From: Bacteroidales bacterium
GTDB lineage: Bacteria; Bacteroidota; Bacteroidia; Bacteroidales; UBA10428
DNA: 64,000 nt
Reading direction: 5' to 3'
Assembly (NCBI GenBank): GCA_016930375.1
Contig: JAFGGU010000071.1
Span: forward strand, 1 to 64,000
Position numbers and translations under genes: made by a program. Positions 8,042 through 17,105 of this stretch are shown here, in pieces. The notes beneath the pieces were generated by a model that saw only the letters and a program-made list of their open reading frames with translations, made no database searches and was not told where the DNA came from. Position 1 is the stretch's first letter, and every line of letters starts with the position of its first letter.

Positions 8042-9301
8042 ATGGATGGAATGGACAGGAAAATTGAGAACAAAGGAATACAGAAAAAACATGTATGGAT
8101 GGGTATCGGGGGGTTAATTCTCCTGTTGGTCATACTGCAAATGATCTTTGGAGACAAAAGCTCCAAGCTGAATGTGGAAAAAGACAAAATTACTATCGGA
8201 GAAATAATGGCCGGAAAGTACCAGGATTATATATCAGTGAACGGCACGGTTGAACCTATCAAAACGGTTTATCTGGATGCCGTGGAATCCGGCAGGGTCG
8301 AAGAGATCCTCATTGAGGAGGGAACCATGGTTAAAAAGGGTGATGTGATCCTTAAACTCAGCAATTACAATCTTCTGCTCCAGATCTCCGGCAATGAAGC
8401 CGATGTATCCCGGGCTGTGAATGACCTGAAGACCGCACGCATCAATCTGGAAAACCAGAACATCCAGACCCGGTCAAACATCCTGCAACTGCAATACCTT
8501 TTTAAGAAACTTGAACGGCAATACAATAACAACCTGAAACTCATTACACAGAACCTGATATCCAAAGAAGAATTTGAATATTCCAGGGAACAATACGAAG
8601 AGACAAGTATGCAGCTTGATCTTCAAAAGCAGAAATTTGCCCGGGATTCCATGTATACAAAAACCCGCATCCAATCTGACGAAGAATCGATCGGACGCAT
8701 GCAAATGAACCTGAATCTGACACGGAGGCGAATGGAAGATCTTGATATCAAGGCATCGGTTGATGGCGAGTTGGCTACGCTGAATCCCGAAGTTGGCGAG
8801 GTGATTAATTACGGGACGCGTGTAGGTACCATCAATATTCTTGATTCCTACAAAATGCGTGTAATGATTGATGAGCACTATATCACAAGAATATCAAGAG
8901 GTCTTCCCGGAGATTTTGATTTTGCGGGTAAGAAAAATTCACTCAGGATCATCAAGGTATATCCGGAGGTACAGAACGGAACATTTGCGGTGGATATGGA
9001 ATTCACAAGCGCGATCCCCGAGCAGATCAGGATTGGTCAGACGGCCCGCATACATCTTGAACTGGGTGAATCTGAAGATGCCCTGCTCCTGCCCAAAGGG
9101 GGATTCTACCAAAGCACAGGCGGCCAGTGGGTTTACGTTGTGGATCCTTCGGGAGACTATGCTGAAAAACGAAAAGTGAGGTTGGGCCGTCAGAATCCCA
9201 GGTATTATGAAATACTCGAGGGATTGGAACCCGGCGAGAAGGTAATCGTCTCGGACTATGAAAACTTTGGAAATGTTGACAAACTCATATTAAAAAAATA
9301 A
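8042..9301 (+). CDS. Periplasmic adaptor (HlyD/MacA-like) of an export pump
   Basis: From ATG 8042 the protein has 419 residues: a membrane anchor (MGIGGLILLLVILQMIFG), a split lipoyl-like/barrel-sandwich region (VYLDAVESGRVEEILIEEG... and DIKASVDGELATLNPEVGEV), a long alpha-hairpin between them, and C-terminal beta-barrel and membrane-proximal parts. Such adaptors join an inner-membrane transporter to a TolC channel. The 18 codons before this start in the ORF track overlap a sigma-54 -12 element and are unlikely to be translated from that promoter. It heads an operon with an ABC ATPase, a small protein and TolC. Confidence 0.88.
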   Translation: MDGMDRKIENKGIQKKHVWMGIGGLILLLVILQMIFGDKSSKLNVEKDKITIGEIMAGKYQDYISVNGTVEPIKTVYLDAVESGRVEEILIEEGTMVKKGDVILKLSNYNLLLQISGNEADVSRAVNDLKTARINLENQNIQTRSNILQLQYLFKKLERQYNNNLKLITQNLISKEEFEYSREQYEETSMQLDLQKQKFARDSMYTKTRIQSDEESIGRMQMNLNLTRRRMEDLDIKASVDGELATLNPEVGEVINYGTRVGTINILDSYKMRVMIDEHYITRISRGLPGDFDFAGKKNSLRIIKVYPEVQNGTFAVDMEFTSAIPEQIRIGQTARIHLELGESEDALLLPKGGFYQSTGGQWVYVVDPSGDYAEKRKVRLGRQNPRYYEILEGLEPGEKVIVSDYENFGNVDKLILKK

Positions 9302-9338
9302 AAACTAAGAATAATCTTCAATCCTAAAAACGCTCATT

Positions 9339-10022
9339 ATGATTAAAACAACTGATCTGGTAAAGGTATTTCGCACTGATGAAGTGGAAACCACTGCGCT
9401 CAACAAGGTTAATATTACCGTAGAAAAAGGTGAATTTGTTGCCATCATGGGGCCGTCAGGCTGTGGCAAATCAACCCTGCTGAATATCCTGGGATTGCTT
9501 GATACACCGTCGGGCGGACAGTACTTTTTTAATGGTGAGGAAGTGGCAAAATACAAGGAAAAACAACGGACCAATCTTCGCAAAGGGAATATCGGTTTCG
9601 TGTTTCAGAGTTTCAACCTCATCGATGAACTCACGGTATATGAAAACGTTGAATTGCCATTGCTTTACCTGAAAGTCACTCCATCAGAACGGAAGAAAAA
9701 AGTAGGTGAAGTGCTTGAACGCATGAAAATCACGCACCGCAAAAAACACTTCCCGCAACAGTTATCAGGTGGACAGCAGCAGCGCGTCGCCATTGCCAGG
9801 GCTGTTGTGACCCGGCCACAGCTCATCCTTGCCGATGAGCCCACCGGAAATCTCGATTCGGCCAACGGTGAAGAGGTCATGGCTTTACTCACTGAACTGA
9901 ATGTGGAAGGCACAACCATAGTGATGGTTACTCACTCGCCTTCAGATGCTGATAAAGCTCATCGTATCGTGCAATTATTCGACGGGCATATCGTCACTGA
10001 AAACATCCGGCAAATATTATAA
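9339..10022 (+). CDS. ABC transporter ATPase, MacB/LolD type
   Basis: A 227-residue stand-alone nucleotide-binding subunit with Walker A GPSGCGKST, signature LSGGQQQR, Walker B LILADEPTGNLD and switch histidine in VTHSPSD. The family couples ATP hydrolysis to FtsX-type permeases in lipoprotein release or efflux. The usual permease gene is not found next to it: upstream is the adaptor, downstream a 98-residue soluble protein and TolC. The permease must be encoded elsewhere or this ATPase is shared. Confidence 0.92.
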   Translation: MIKTTDLVKVFRTDEVETTALNKVNITVEKGEFVAIMGPSGCGKSTLLNILGLLDTPSGGQYFFNGEEVAKYKEKQRTNLRKGNIGFVFQSFNLIDELTVYENVELPLLYLKVTPSERKKKVGEVLERMKITHRKKHFPQQLSGGQQQRVAIARAVVTRPQLILADEPTGNLDSANGEEVMALLTELNVEGTTIVMVTHSPSDADKAHRIVQLFDGHIVTENIRQIL

Positions 10023-10032
10023 AACATAAACC

Positions 10033-10329
10033 ATGAAAGAGATCTGCATACCCATACCTTACCTCAAAGAACAGGAAATTGCCAATGTAGAGGTATCCCT
10101 TGCCGGTAAAAAGATCAACTATAGTTTCAGGGTGGAATCATTCCCCTGGGAGCTGAAGGATGAATTCGCTTCACTCACCGATCCTTTGGAAAGATCGCTG
10201 GCCAGGATTTACAAATTAAAAAGCGCGATAGAGAATTATAATAAAGAATGGGAACTTATCCAGATCTTCAATCCCGATGAGCATGCTGATCATATCCATG
10301 TTTTATACCGTAAAAAACTGAAAACATAA
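10033..10329 (+). CDS. Small soluble protein of the export operon, unknown
   Basis: A 98-residue protein without signal peptide or membrane segment, rich in charged residues, ending YRKKLKT. It contains the pattern VESFPWELKDEFASLTDPLERSLARI. It lies 10 bases after the ABC ATPase and 31 before TolC, so it is almost certainly co-transcribed. I do not recognise the family. Its place where an FtsX permease would be expected suggests a role with the ATPase, but nothing in the sequence shows it. Confidence 0.72.
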   Translation: MKEICIPIPYLKEQEIANVEVSLAGKKINYSFRVESFPWELKDEFASLTDPLERSLARIYKLKSAIENYNKEWELIQIFNPDEHADHIHVLYRKKLKT

Positions 10330-10360
10330 CAATTACGATAAATCTAAATATTATTCCCCT

Positions 10361-11704
10361 ATGAAAAAAGCAATTTTGTTTTTGTGCTCTCTGATGTTGT
10401 TAGGCTTCATACCCGCTAAAGCACAAAAAGTATGGTCCCTGCAGGAATGTATCAGCTATGCGCTCGAAAATAACCTGCAGGTGAAACGCCAGGAGTTAAA
10501 TGTTCAGTACAACAAGAATAACTATACGCAAAGTTATTTTAACACCTTGCCCAATTTAAACGGACAGGTGAACAAAGGATACAGTTCGGGAAAGGACTTT
10601 GACTACTTTAAAAGCGAATACGTAGACCAGAATTACTGGTCAACTAATCTTGGACTCAGCAGCAATGTGACCCTTTTCGGAGGATTCCAGGCCATTAACA
10701 ATATCATGATGGCAAAATATGATTTTCTGAAAAGCCAGTCTGATCTGGAAAAATCCAAAAACGATATTTCTCTTCAGCTAGCCCTTGCCTATCTCCAGGT
10801 TCTTTTTTCGAAGGAACTGGTGGATGTGGCCCAAAACAAACTCGAAGTGACCTCCATGCAGGCAGAACGTTCGAAGAAAATGCTGGATGTGGGAAATATC
10901 GCCCAGGGAGAATATCTGCAGATCAAGGCCCAGGAATCCAATGACAAAACCAGTCTGGTCAATGCGCTCAACAACCAGAAAATTGCCTACCTGGATCTTA
11001 CGCAGCTACTGGACCTGGATTCAACCGGTGGCTTTGATATAGTTGTACCCCAAAATATTGAGGTTGAATTGCTGTCAGCGTTGGAATCTGTTGAGAATAT
11101 TTATGCCAAAGCGCTTGAGACCATGCCGCAGATAAAAAGCGCAGAGTATGACCTGATGAGCACGAAGAAGCAGTTGTCCATGGCCTGGGGTCAGCTAAGT
11201 CCGTCCGTTGACCTTTCCGGGAGCATTTACAGTTTCTATTCCGAAGTGGCCGTGAACCCGGCTGATCCGACAGCAGAGTACCCGAACAAGGACCAGCTGA
11301 ATGATTTCTATGCAAAGCAGATCAGTATTGGACTGAACATACCCATTTTCAACCGGTTACAGGTTAAGAATTCGATCAGCAATGCCAAGCTCGGCCTGAA
11401 TGATTCAAAACTTCAGCTCGACCTGGCAAAGATGGCCCTTTACAAAGAAGTTCAGCAGGCCCATGCCGATGCCACTGCTGCCCGCGAAAAGTTTTATTCC
11501 AGCGTGGAAGCAGTGAAATACAACGAAGAAGCATTCAAGTATACCAGCCAGAAAATGGAGGTTGGATTGGTGAATTCAGTGGATTACAATATTGCCCAGA
11601 ACAATCTGATCTCAGCGGAATCCAGTATGCTTCAGGCCAAATATGAGTATATCTTCAAACTGAAAATCCTCGATCTATATATGGATAAACCCATTGTTTT
11701 ATAG
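10361..11704 (+). CDS. TolC family outer-membrane efflux protein
   Basis: A 447-residue protein with a signal peptide (to about residue 21, IPAKAQ) followed by WSLQECISYALENNLQVKRQELNVQ, the typical start of TolC repeat 1, and a second repeat after residue 240. Long amphipathic helices form the periplasmic tunnel and short strands the outer-membrane barrel. It closes the adaptor/ATPase operon and is followed by a strong terminator. Length is normal. Confidence 0.92.
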   Translation: MKKAILFLCSLMLLGFIPAKAQKVWSLQECISYALENNLQVKRQELNVQYNKNNYTQSYFNTLPNLNGQVNKGYSSGKDFDYFKSEYVDQNYWSTNLGLSSNVTLFGGFQAINNIMMAKYDFLKSQSDLEKSKNDISLQLALAYLQVLFSKELVDVAQNKLEVTSMQAERSKKMLDVGNIAQGEYLQIKAQESNDKTSLVNALNNQKIAYLDLTQLLDLDSTGGFDIVVPQNIEVELLSALESVENIYAKALETMPQIKSAEYDLMSTKKQLSMAWGQLSPSVDLSGSIYSFYSEVAVNPADPTAEYPNKDQLNDFYAKQISIGLNIPIFNRLQVKNSISNAKLGLNDSKLQLDLAKMALYKEVQQAHADATAAREKFYSSVEAVKYNEEAFKYTSQKMEVGLVNSVDYNIAQNNLISAESSMLQAKYEYIFKLKILDLYMDKPIVL

Positions 11705-11726
11705 GGGGTTAGGTTGTAGTAGTTTT

Positions 11727-11752
11727 GCCCCGCCGGATGGCGGGGTTTTTTT
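11727..11752 (+). terminator. Terminator of the export operon
   Basis: CCCCGCC and GGCGGGG pair around GGAT and are followed by seven T residues, 23 bases after the tolC stop. Confidence 0.93.
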
Positions 11753-11805
11753 GTTTTTGTGATGTAAGTTTTATTAACGTTGCGGACATTCCTACAATAA
11801 TTGAA

Positions 11806-11909
11806 CCTCTACGAGGTCAGGGAATAACCAATAACTATAACATCCTTGGAGAGGATGAATTTTAGTAGCAGATTGAATATGTGGCATTCTCCCATCCTCG
11901 TAGAGGATG
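11806..11909. repeat. Three related short palindromes in the intergenic gap
   Basis: The 355-base gap 11705-12059 contains no gene. It holds ACCTCTACGAGGT, a near-palindrome CATCCTTGGAGAGGATG (11841-11857) and a perfect one CATCCTCGTAGAGGATG (11893-11909). The last two are each followed by GAATTxTxGTAG-like sequence, so they look like copies of one element. Confidence 0.7.
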
Positions 11910-11986
11910 AATTATTGTAGATAAAATATATAGTCCTCTCCCCCTCATCTTTATCCTATATAATATTATTAAAATAATAGTAAAAA

Positions 11987-12022
11987 AACTATTTAAATAG
12001 TTGCAATACTATATATATAGTA
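11987..12022. promoter_or_regulatory. Two 16-bp operator palindromes for the BlaI-type repressor
   Basis: AACTATTTAAATAGTT (11987-12002) and TACTATATATATAGTA (12007-12022) are perfect palindromes, 4 bases apart, just ahead of the blaI-like gene. BlaI/MecI repressors bind dyads of this size (TAC...GTA type). The first overlaps the -33 element and the second fills the spacer of the promoter below. Confidence 0.72.
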
Positions 12023-12031
12023 GTATATTTA
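12000..12031 (+). promoter_or_regulatory. Bacteroidetes-type promoter of the blaI/blaR operon
   Basis: GTTG at 12000-12003, a 20-base spacer, and TATATTTA at 12024-12031 fit the (T)TTG-N20-TAnnTTTG pattern. Start of transcription would be near 12038, 22 bases before the ATG. Confidence 0.6.
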
Positions 12032-12059
12032 CATCCGAAAACCAATTCATCCCAAAAAA

Positions 12060-12443
12060 ATGAAGAAGCTTACCCAGGCTGAAGAGGAGATCATGCAGAA
12101 ATTGTGGCAGCTTGAACGTGCCCTGGTAAAAGATGTTCAGAACCTTTTCGCTGATCCGAAACCCAATTACAATACCGTGGCTACCGTCCTTAAAGTTCTT
12201 GAGAAGAAGGGATTTGTATCTCATAAAACTTATGGGACCACCTATGAATACTATCCCCTGGTATTAAAAGACGAATACGCCAGGGTGCAGCTGGGTGATT
12301 TTGCCAGGTCGTATTTCAACGATTCATTTCCCAAACTGGCTGCCTGTTTCATTCAGGATAAAAACATGTCCGTTAAGGAAATGGATGATCTTCTTAAAAC
12401 CCTTGCGATTGAACTAAAAAAAGCCAAATCCAGCCATGAATAA
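12060..12443 (+). CDS. BlaI/MecI/CopY family repressor
   Basis: A 127-residue winged-helix repressor. LTQAEEEIMQKLWQLERALVKDVQNLF and YNTVATVLKVLEKKGFVSHKTYGTTYEYYPL are the family's helix-turn-helix and wing; the C-terminal helices dimerise. In the classic system a partner M56 protease cleaves the repressor on signal. The partner gene overlaps its end by 8 bases. Two perfect palindromes over its own promoter suggest autoregulation. The signal need not be beta-lactam. Confidence 0.92.
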   Translation: MKKLTQAEEEIMQKLWQLERALVKDVQNLFADPKPNYNTVATVLKVLEKKGFVSHKTYGTTYEYYPLVLKDEYARVQLGDFARSYFNDSFPKLAACFIQDKNMSVKEMDDLLKTLAIELKKAKSSHE

Positions 12444-14043
12444 TGTATTGATTTATGCCCTTAAGTCAGGAATCATCCTGGCAGTCTTTTATCTGATTTA
12501 CCAGGCTTTCTTCAGAAGAGACACTTTTTTCAGACTTCGAAGAAACCTGTTGCTGATCGGTTTGGGAATCTCATTCATTCTGCCCTTACTTCAATATCAT
12601 TTGCCATTCCGCGGATCACCAATTCTGATAACTCCCTATCCTGCTGATGCATTTGCAGTTTTAAATGATGCTGCAACACCGACAATCGAGGTATTAAATA
12701 ATCCTTCCGGTCAAAGTACCCGGCAGGCTTCTGCTTCTGTGCCACCGGACAAGATTTTATTGGCCATTTATTTACTGGGGGCGGTATTTTGTGCTGTCAG
12801 GCTCATTTTTCAGATCATTAAAACGCTTTTACTGGTCAGGAAATCTGATTGTTCCGTTCGGCATGGTATACGGATTGTGCGATTGAAGGAGGATCGCCTT
12901 CCTTTCACCATGTTCAACACAGTATTTTATAATCCGGCTACGATCAGGGAGAAGGATTTCGAAAAAATCTTCATTCATGAAAAGACGCACATCGAGCAAA
13001 AACATTTCATTGACCTGCTGCTGGTTGAGTTGTTTTTGATGGTCCAATGGTTCAATCCTTTCATGTGGTTGTATGCAAATGCCATCAAGGAAAATCATGA
13101 ATTTCTGGCAGATGACGCTGTCATCGCCAAATACTCCGATAAACCCTCCTATCAAATCTTGCTGGTTAACCAGGCTGTTGGAACCAATACGGTCTGTCTG
13201 GCCAATCACTTTTATTCTTCAATTAAAAACAGGATCATCATGATAACAAAATCCAAAACGCCACGTCATGCCCAACTTAAGGTGCTGATTATGCTTCCGG
13301 TAATTTGTCTTGTGCTTTTTGCGTGCGCTCAATCCTCCGAACATAGAACTTCCCAAAATGGCCAGGAGTTAAAAGGACAAAAGTATTATCAAATCACGGG
13401 AAAAGTGATGGACAAAGAAACCAGAAAACCCATTGCAGGGGCTGTTGTTCTGATTTCAGGAACTGATAATGGCTGTATTGCGAATGATAAGGGAGAATTT
13501 TCAATCGAAGTTCCGGATCTGAAGAATGAATTGGTATTTAGCTATATTAATCACTCTGAGGTTCTGATCTCTGTTAAAAATCAAAGGCCAAAGACCGTTT
13601 ATTTGGATTCTGAATTAAAAAGCAAGGTTAAAATGGAAATACCAAAAAGAAGTCAGGGATTAGGAAGAATAATGTGGAAAAATGATACCACATTTACTAT
13701 AAAACCTGCTCCCCGCTTGTCAGACGAACCCCTGTTAGTAATGGGTACAATTATTGATAAAAATAACAAACTTAGCCCGTCAAATTGCAGGGTATCCGTA
13801 AAGGGGAAAGATATAGAAACAGGAATCTTCCCGGATGGGCAATTCTTTATTGATGTTCCTGACTGGGATAATAAGTTGGTCGTGGCGGTTAACGGACAAA
13901 CCATTGAGTTGGACCTGAATTCTACTTGGGACAAAGAGTCCATAATGGATAAATTCATTGGTCATGATAAGTTTTTAATTATTGTGCTAAAGCCTATTGA
14001 GCTGGGAGATACCGGATACAGCGTAGTCAGATCGTCCTTATAG
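12436..14043 (+). CDS. BlaR1-type M56 membrane metallopeptidase with carboxypeptidase-regulatory domains
   Basis: The 535-residue protein has four predicted membrane segments (about 5-25, 35-50, 110-130, 285-300). The zinc protease motif is HEKTH, with the downstream Glu in HEFLADD. After the last membrane segment come two CarboxypepD_reg-like beta domains (YYQITGKVMDKETRKPIAGAVV and LLVMGTIIDKNNKLSPSNC) that would be outside the membrane. In BlaR1 this position holds a penicillin sensor; here it is replaced by domains known from TonB-receptor and carboxypeptidase proteins, so the cue is likely a cell-surface event. It presumably inactivates the BlaI-like repressor. Confidence 0.9.
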   Translation: MNNVLIYALKSGIILAVFYLIYQAFFRRDTFFRLRRNLLLIGLGISFILPLLQYHLPFRGSPILITPYPADAFAVLNDAATPTIEVLNNPSGQSTRQASASVPPDKILLAIYLLGAVFCAVRLIFQIIKTLLLVRKSDCSVRHGIRIVRLKEDRLPFTMFNTVFYNPATIREKDFEKIFIHEKTHIEQKHFIDLLLVELFLMVQWFNPFMWLYANAIKENHEFLADDAVIAKYSDKPSYQILLVNQAVGTNTVCLANHFYSSIKNRIIMITKSKTPRHAQLKVLIMLPVICLVLFACAQSSEHRTSQNGQELKGQKYYQITGKVMDKETRKPIAGAVVLISGTDNGCIANDKGEFSIEVPDLKNELVFSYINHSEVLISVKNQRPKTVYLDSELKSKVKMEIPKRSQGLGRIMWKNDTTFTIKPAPRLSDEPLLVMGTIIDKNNKLSPSNCRVSVKGKDIETGIFPDGQFFIDVPDWDNKLVVAVNGQTIELDLNSTWDKESIMDKFIGHDKFLIIVLKPIELGDTGYSVVRSSL

Positions 14044-14110
14044 TCTATACCTCAGATTGGTTCATCATTAATTAAATCACTACATTTATTGAACCAAATC
14101 ATTATTGTTT

Positions 14111-15445
14111 ATGAGCTTGCTCTTTGGCCTCTCCCTGATCCTGGCCGGTATCATTCTCATCATTATCCTGACATCGTGGCTGAAGATCAATTCCTTTCTT
14201 TCCCTGTTCCTGGTTTCGCTGTTGCTGGCCATCATCGTACTTCCTTTCCCTGAAATTGTACCGGCCCTGAAAAAGGGTTTTGGCGATACCCTGGCTGCCA
14301 TTGGCCTGATCATCATTTTCGGCGCAGTGATCGGGGTGACACTCGATTATGCAGGAGCAACCAGGAGCATGGCCAATTACATACTTTCAAAAACAGGAGA
14401 CAAAAATGCATCCTCGGCCATGTCCATTGCGGGTTTCATTACCGGGCTGCCCATCTTTTGCGATTCGGGATTCATCGTATTAAGCGGCCTAAATCGGTCA
14501 TTGACAGCCCGAAGCAAATCCAACCCTGTATTTATGGCAACTGTGCTGGCCGGTTCGCTCTATTCAGTGCACTGCCTCATTCCTCCTCACCCGGGAGCCA
14601 CCGCGGCCGCCGGTATTGTCGGCGCCAATATCGGGAACCTGGTTCTTACCGGCATTGCCGTGGCAGTGCCTGTTGCCGCAGCCGGTTATTTCTGGGCCCG
14701 GTTCATGACAAAGCGATTTGCCGTAAAAACTGGCCAGGATACTGGTCCTGAATCCCAAGAATCAACCACATCACGTCTTCCCTCACCCGTGAAATCATTC
14801 CTACCCATCCTGGTCCCCTTGCTGCTGATTACCGGCAAGTCCCTGACCGGATTTCTTTTCCCAGGAAATGCCTCAACCTGTATCCACCTCATCGGCTTTA
14901 TCGGCGACCCTGTCATGGCGCTCTTACTGGGCATGCTCCTCTCTTTTTTGTTGTTGCCGGTCTTTGACCGAAAAACAATCAATCACATCCTGTCGGTCTC
15001 CATTGAAAAAGCGGGACCGATTCTGATCATCACTGCTGCAGGCGGAATTTTCGGAGCCATTATAAAAGCTACCGGGACCGGAGAGCAGGCAGGGGTCTTC
15101 CTGTCGCAAACCCGACTGGGATTGCTGATACCCTTTCTCTTGGCCTTCATCCTGAAGACGGCCCAGGGCTCGTCGACGGTTGCCATAATAACCGCCGCAT
15201 CCATCATGGCGCCCATGCTTGACAACATGGGATTTCCGGGGGAAACAGGTAAGATCCTGGTGATGCTTGCCATGGGATCCGGTTCTATGATGGTTTCCCA
15301 TGCCAATGATTCCTATTTCTGGGTAATTACCAACTTCTCGAAGATAGAAGCGGATGACACTTTAAAAGTATATTCCACGGCAACCGTGGTGATGGGAGTA
15401 ACGGGGTTTGCAGTAGTATTGGTGATTTCGTTGTTTATGATGTAG
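14111..15445 (+). CDS. GntP family gluconate-type H+ symporter
   Basis: About 444 residues with 12 or more hydrophobic segments. GFITGLPIFCDSGFIVL and SSTVAIITAASIMAP are GntP family signatures. These permeases bring in gluconate or related sugar acids with protons. I start it at ATG 14111; the track's 14105 is a TTG two codons earlier. It stands alone, and its 3' end overlaps the convergent rluA-like gene by 11 bases. The precise substrate is unknown. Confidence 0.9.
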   Translation: MSLLFGLSLILAGIILIIILTSWLKINSFLSLFLVSLLLAIIVLPFPEIVPALKKGFGDTLAAIGLIIIFGAVIGVTLDYAGATRSMANYILSKTGDKNASSAMSIAGFITGLPIFCDSGFIVLSGLNRSLTARSKSNPVFMATVLAGSLYSVHCLIPPHPGATAAAGIVGANIGNLVLTGIAVAVPVAAAGYFWARFMTKRFAVKTGQDTGPESQESTTSRLPSPVKSFLPILVPLLLITGKSLTGFLFPGNASTCIHLIGFIGDPVMALLLGMLLSFLLLPVFDRKTINHILSVSIEKAGPILIITAAGGIFGAIIKATGTGEQAGVFLSQTRLGLLIPFLLAFILKTAQGSSTVAIITAASIMAPMLDNMGFPGETGKILVMLAMGSGSMMVSHANDSYFWVITNFSKIEADDTLKVYSTATVVMGVTGFAVVLVISLFMM

Positions 15446-16130
15446 TTCCGGCGGGAAAAGCCTTCCACAACTTATCCTCTTCCGGCAACGCTGCTGTTAT
15501 CACCTCCGCTTTCCTGGTTACCGGATGAATAAAACGGATCTCCCTGGCATGCAGGCTTATGCCTCCGTCAGGATTTGAACGCGGAAAACCGTATTTCAGG
15601 TCACCTTTGATCGGGCAGCCGATATGGGCTAGTTGTGCGCGTATCTGATGGTGCCGGCCAGTCTCAAGGTCTATCTCAAGCAGGAAGTAATTATCCGATC
15701 TGCCTATGATCCGGTAACTCAGCATGGCTTCCTTTGAGCCGGCTCTTGGACTTTCGTTGCAGTAGGTTTTGTTTTGCTTTGCATTTCGCACCAGGTGGTG
15801 TATCAGTCTGTCCGATTCCTTTGGCGGTGCATTCTTGACAATCGCCCAGTAGGTTTTTTTTATTTCACTTTCCCGGAACATTTTGGTCAGGCGTGTAAGC
15901 GCTTTGCTGGTGCGGGCAAATAATACGACTCCCGTAACGGGTCTGTCGAGCCGGTGGGCCACGCCCAGAAAAACCTCGCCAGGCTTTTTGTATTTCTCTT
16001 TCAGATATTGCTTTACCTTATCGTCAAGTGCCAGATCTCCGGTATCATCCTTCTGCACAAGATCATGATGGGTTTTGTTTAGAGCGAGGATGTGATTGTC
16101 TTCGTAAATGATTTGCAGTGTTGTGGCCAT
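15435..16130 (-). CDS. RluA family pseudouridine synthase
   Basis: A 231-residue enzyme with the catalytic motif HRLDRPVTG (Asp near residue 63), IIYEDNHILALNK near the start, and ETGRHHQIRAQLAHIGCPIKGDLKYG in the second half, all typical of the RluA group. It has no S4 RNA-binding domain. It would convert specific uridines of rRNA or tRNA to pseudouridine; the site cannot be assigned. Confidence 0.92.
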   Translation of the reverse strand: MATTLQIIYEDNHILALNKTHHDLVQKDDTGDLALDDKVKQYLKEKYKKPGEVFLGVAHRLDRPVTGVVLFARTSKALTRLTKMFRESEIKKTYWAIVKNAPPKESDRLIHHLVRNAKQNKTYCNESPRAGSKEAMLSYRIIGRSDNYFLLEIDLETGRHHQIRAQLAHIGCPIKGDLKYGFPRSNPDGGISLHAREIRFIHPVTRKAEVITAALPEEDKLWKAFPAGTTS

Positions 16131-16139
16131 ATATTCTTA

Positions 16140-16188
16140 GTGATGAGTGATGAGTGATGAGTGATGAGTGATGAGTGACGAGTAACGA
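16140..16188. repeat. 7-bp tandem repeat, unit GTGATGA
   Basis: Five exact and two diverged units lie just upstream of the rluA-like start. A complementary stretch (ATCACTCATTACTCATCACT, 16259-16278) at the panB end could pair with it into a long hairpin; GGGTTTG and CAAACCC segments lie inside. Confidence 0.88.
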
Positions 16189-16283
16189 GCGGGGTTTGAG
16201 TGCAGAGACATGGGTAAGGCTCAGATCACACCCCAAACCCAAAACTACATGCCCACTGATCACTCATTACTCATCACTCTCTA

Positions 16284-17105
16284 CTAATACTGTTCCTTGT
16301 CATTCGGAAATTCCAGGTTCTTGATATCGGTAATATAGTTATTCACCGCGCTTGTTATTTCCTGGCTCAGGTTATGATAGCGTCGCAGAAACCTTGGAGA
16401 GAAATCCTGCGTGATACCCAGCATATCATGCAATACCAGCACCTGTCCGTCAACATACCTGCCGGCGCCAATACCGATGATGGGAATCTTCAATTCCTCT
16501 GCCACCTGGGCTCCCAGGCGCGCCGGGATCTTTTCAAGCACAATGGAAAAACATCCTGTCTGTTCGAGCAAATGGGCATCTTCCACCAGCTTTTTGGCCT
16601 CCTCGTCATCTCGCGCCCTTACTACAAAGGTGCCGAATTTATGAATGGATTGCGGTGTGAGTCCCAGATGACCCATCACCGGTATACCGGCAGACAGAAT
16701 GCGTATGATGGATTCCTGGATTTCCTTGCCGCCCTCCAGCTTGACTGCTCCTGCACCGGTTTCTTTCATAATGCGGATGGCAGAATTCAATGCCTCCTTT
16801 GAATTTCCCTGGTATGACCCAAAGGGCATATCCACAACAACCAAAGATCTCTCTACAGCACGAACCACAGAGGAGGCGTGGTAAATCATTTCATCCAGGG
16901 TAATGGGAATTGTAGTCTCATAGCCTGCCATCACATTGGAAGCTGAATCGCCAACGAGTATCAGATCAATGCCAGCCCGGTCAATGATTCTGGCCATGGA
17001 ATAATCATATGCCGTAAGCATGGCTATTTTTTCACCCCGTATTTTCATTTCCTGCAATACATGGGTAGTGATCCTTTTGGGTTTATCGGCTAAAGCAACT
17101 GACAT
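16284..17105 (-). CDS. panB: 3-methyl-2-oxobutanoate hydroxymethyltransferase
   Basis: PanB transfers a hydroxymethyl group from methylene-tetrahydrofolate to 3-methyl-2-oxobutanoate, the first step of pantothenate synthesis. The sequence shows [26 protein letters not shown], the Mg-binding [13 protein letters not shown] and [12 protein letters not shown], all family hallmarks. I use ATG 17105, giving 273 residues, because the track start at 17138 is a TTG. No other pan gene is near. Confidence 0.95.
   Translation of the reverse strand: MSVALADKPKRITTHVLQEMKIRGEKIAMLTAYDYSMARIIDRAGIDLILVGDSASNVMAGYETTIPITLDEMIYHASSVVRAVERSLVVVDMPFGSYQGNSKEALNSAIRIMKETGAGAVKLEGGKEIQESIIRILSAGIPVMGHLGLTPQSIHKFGTFVVRARDDEEAKKLVEDAHLLEQTGCFSIVLEKIPARLGAQVAEELKIPIIGIGAGRYVDGQVLVLHDMLGITQDFSPRFLRRYHNLSQEITSAVNNYITDIKNLEFPNDKEQY

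Noticed and set aside
16140-16188. CRISPR-like array
   Set aside because: Units are 7 bases with no spacers; no cas gene is present.
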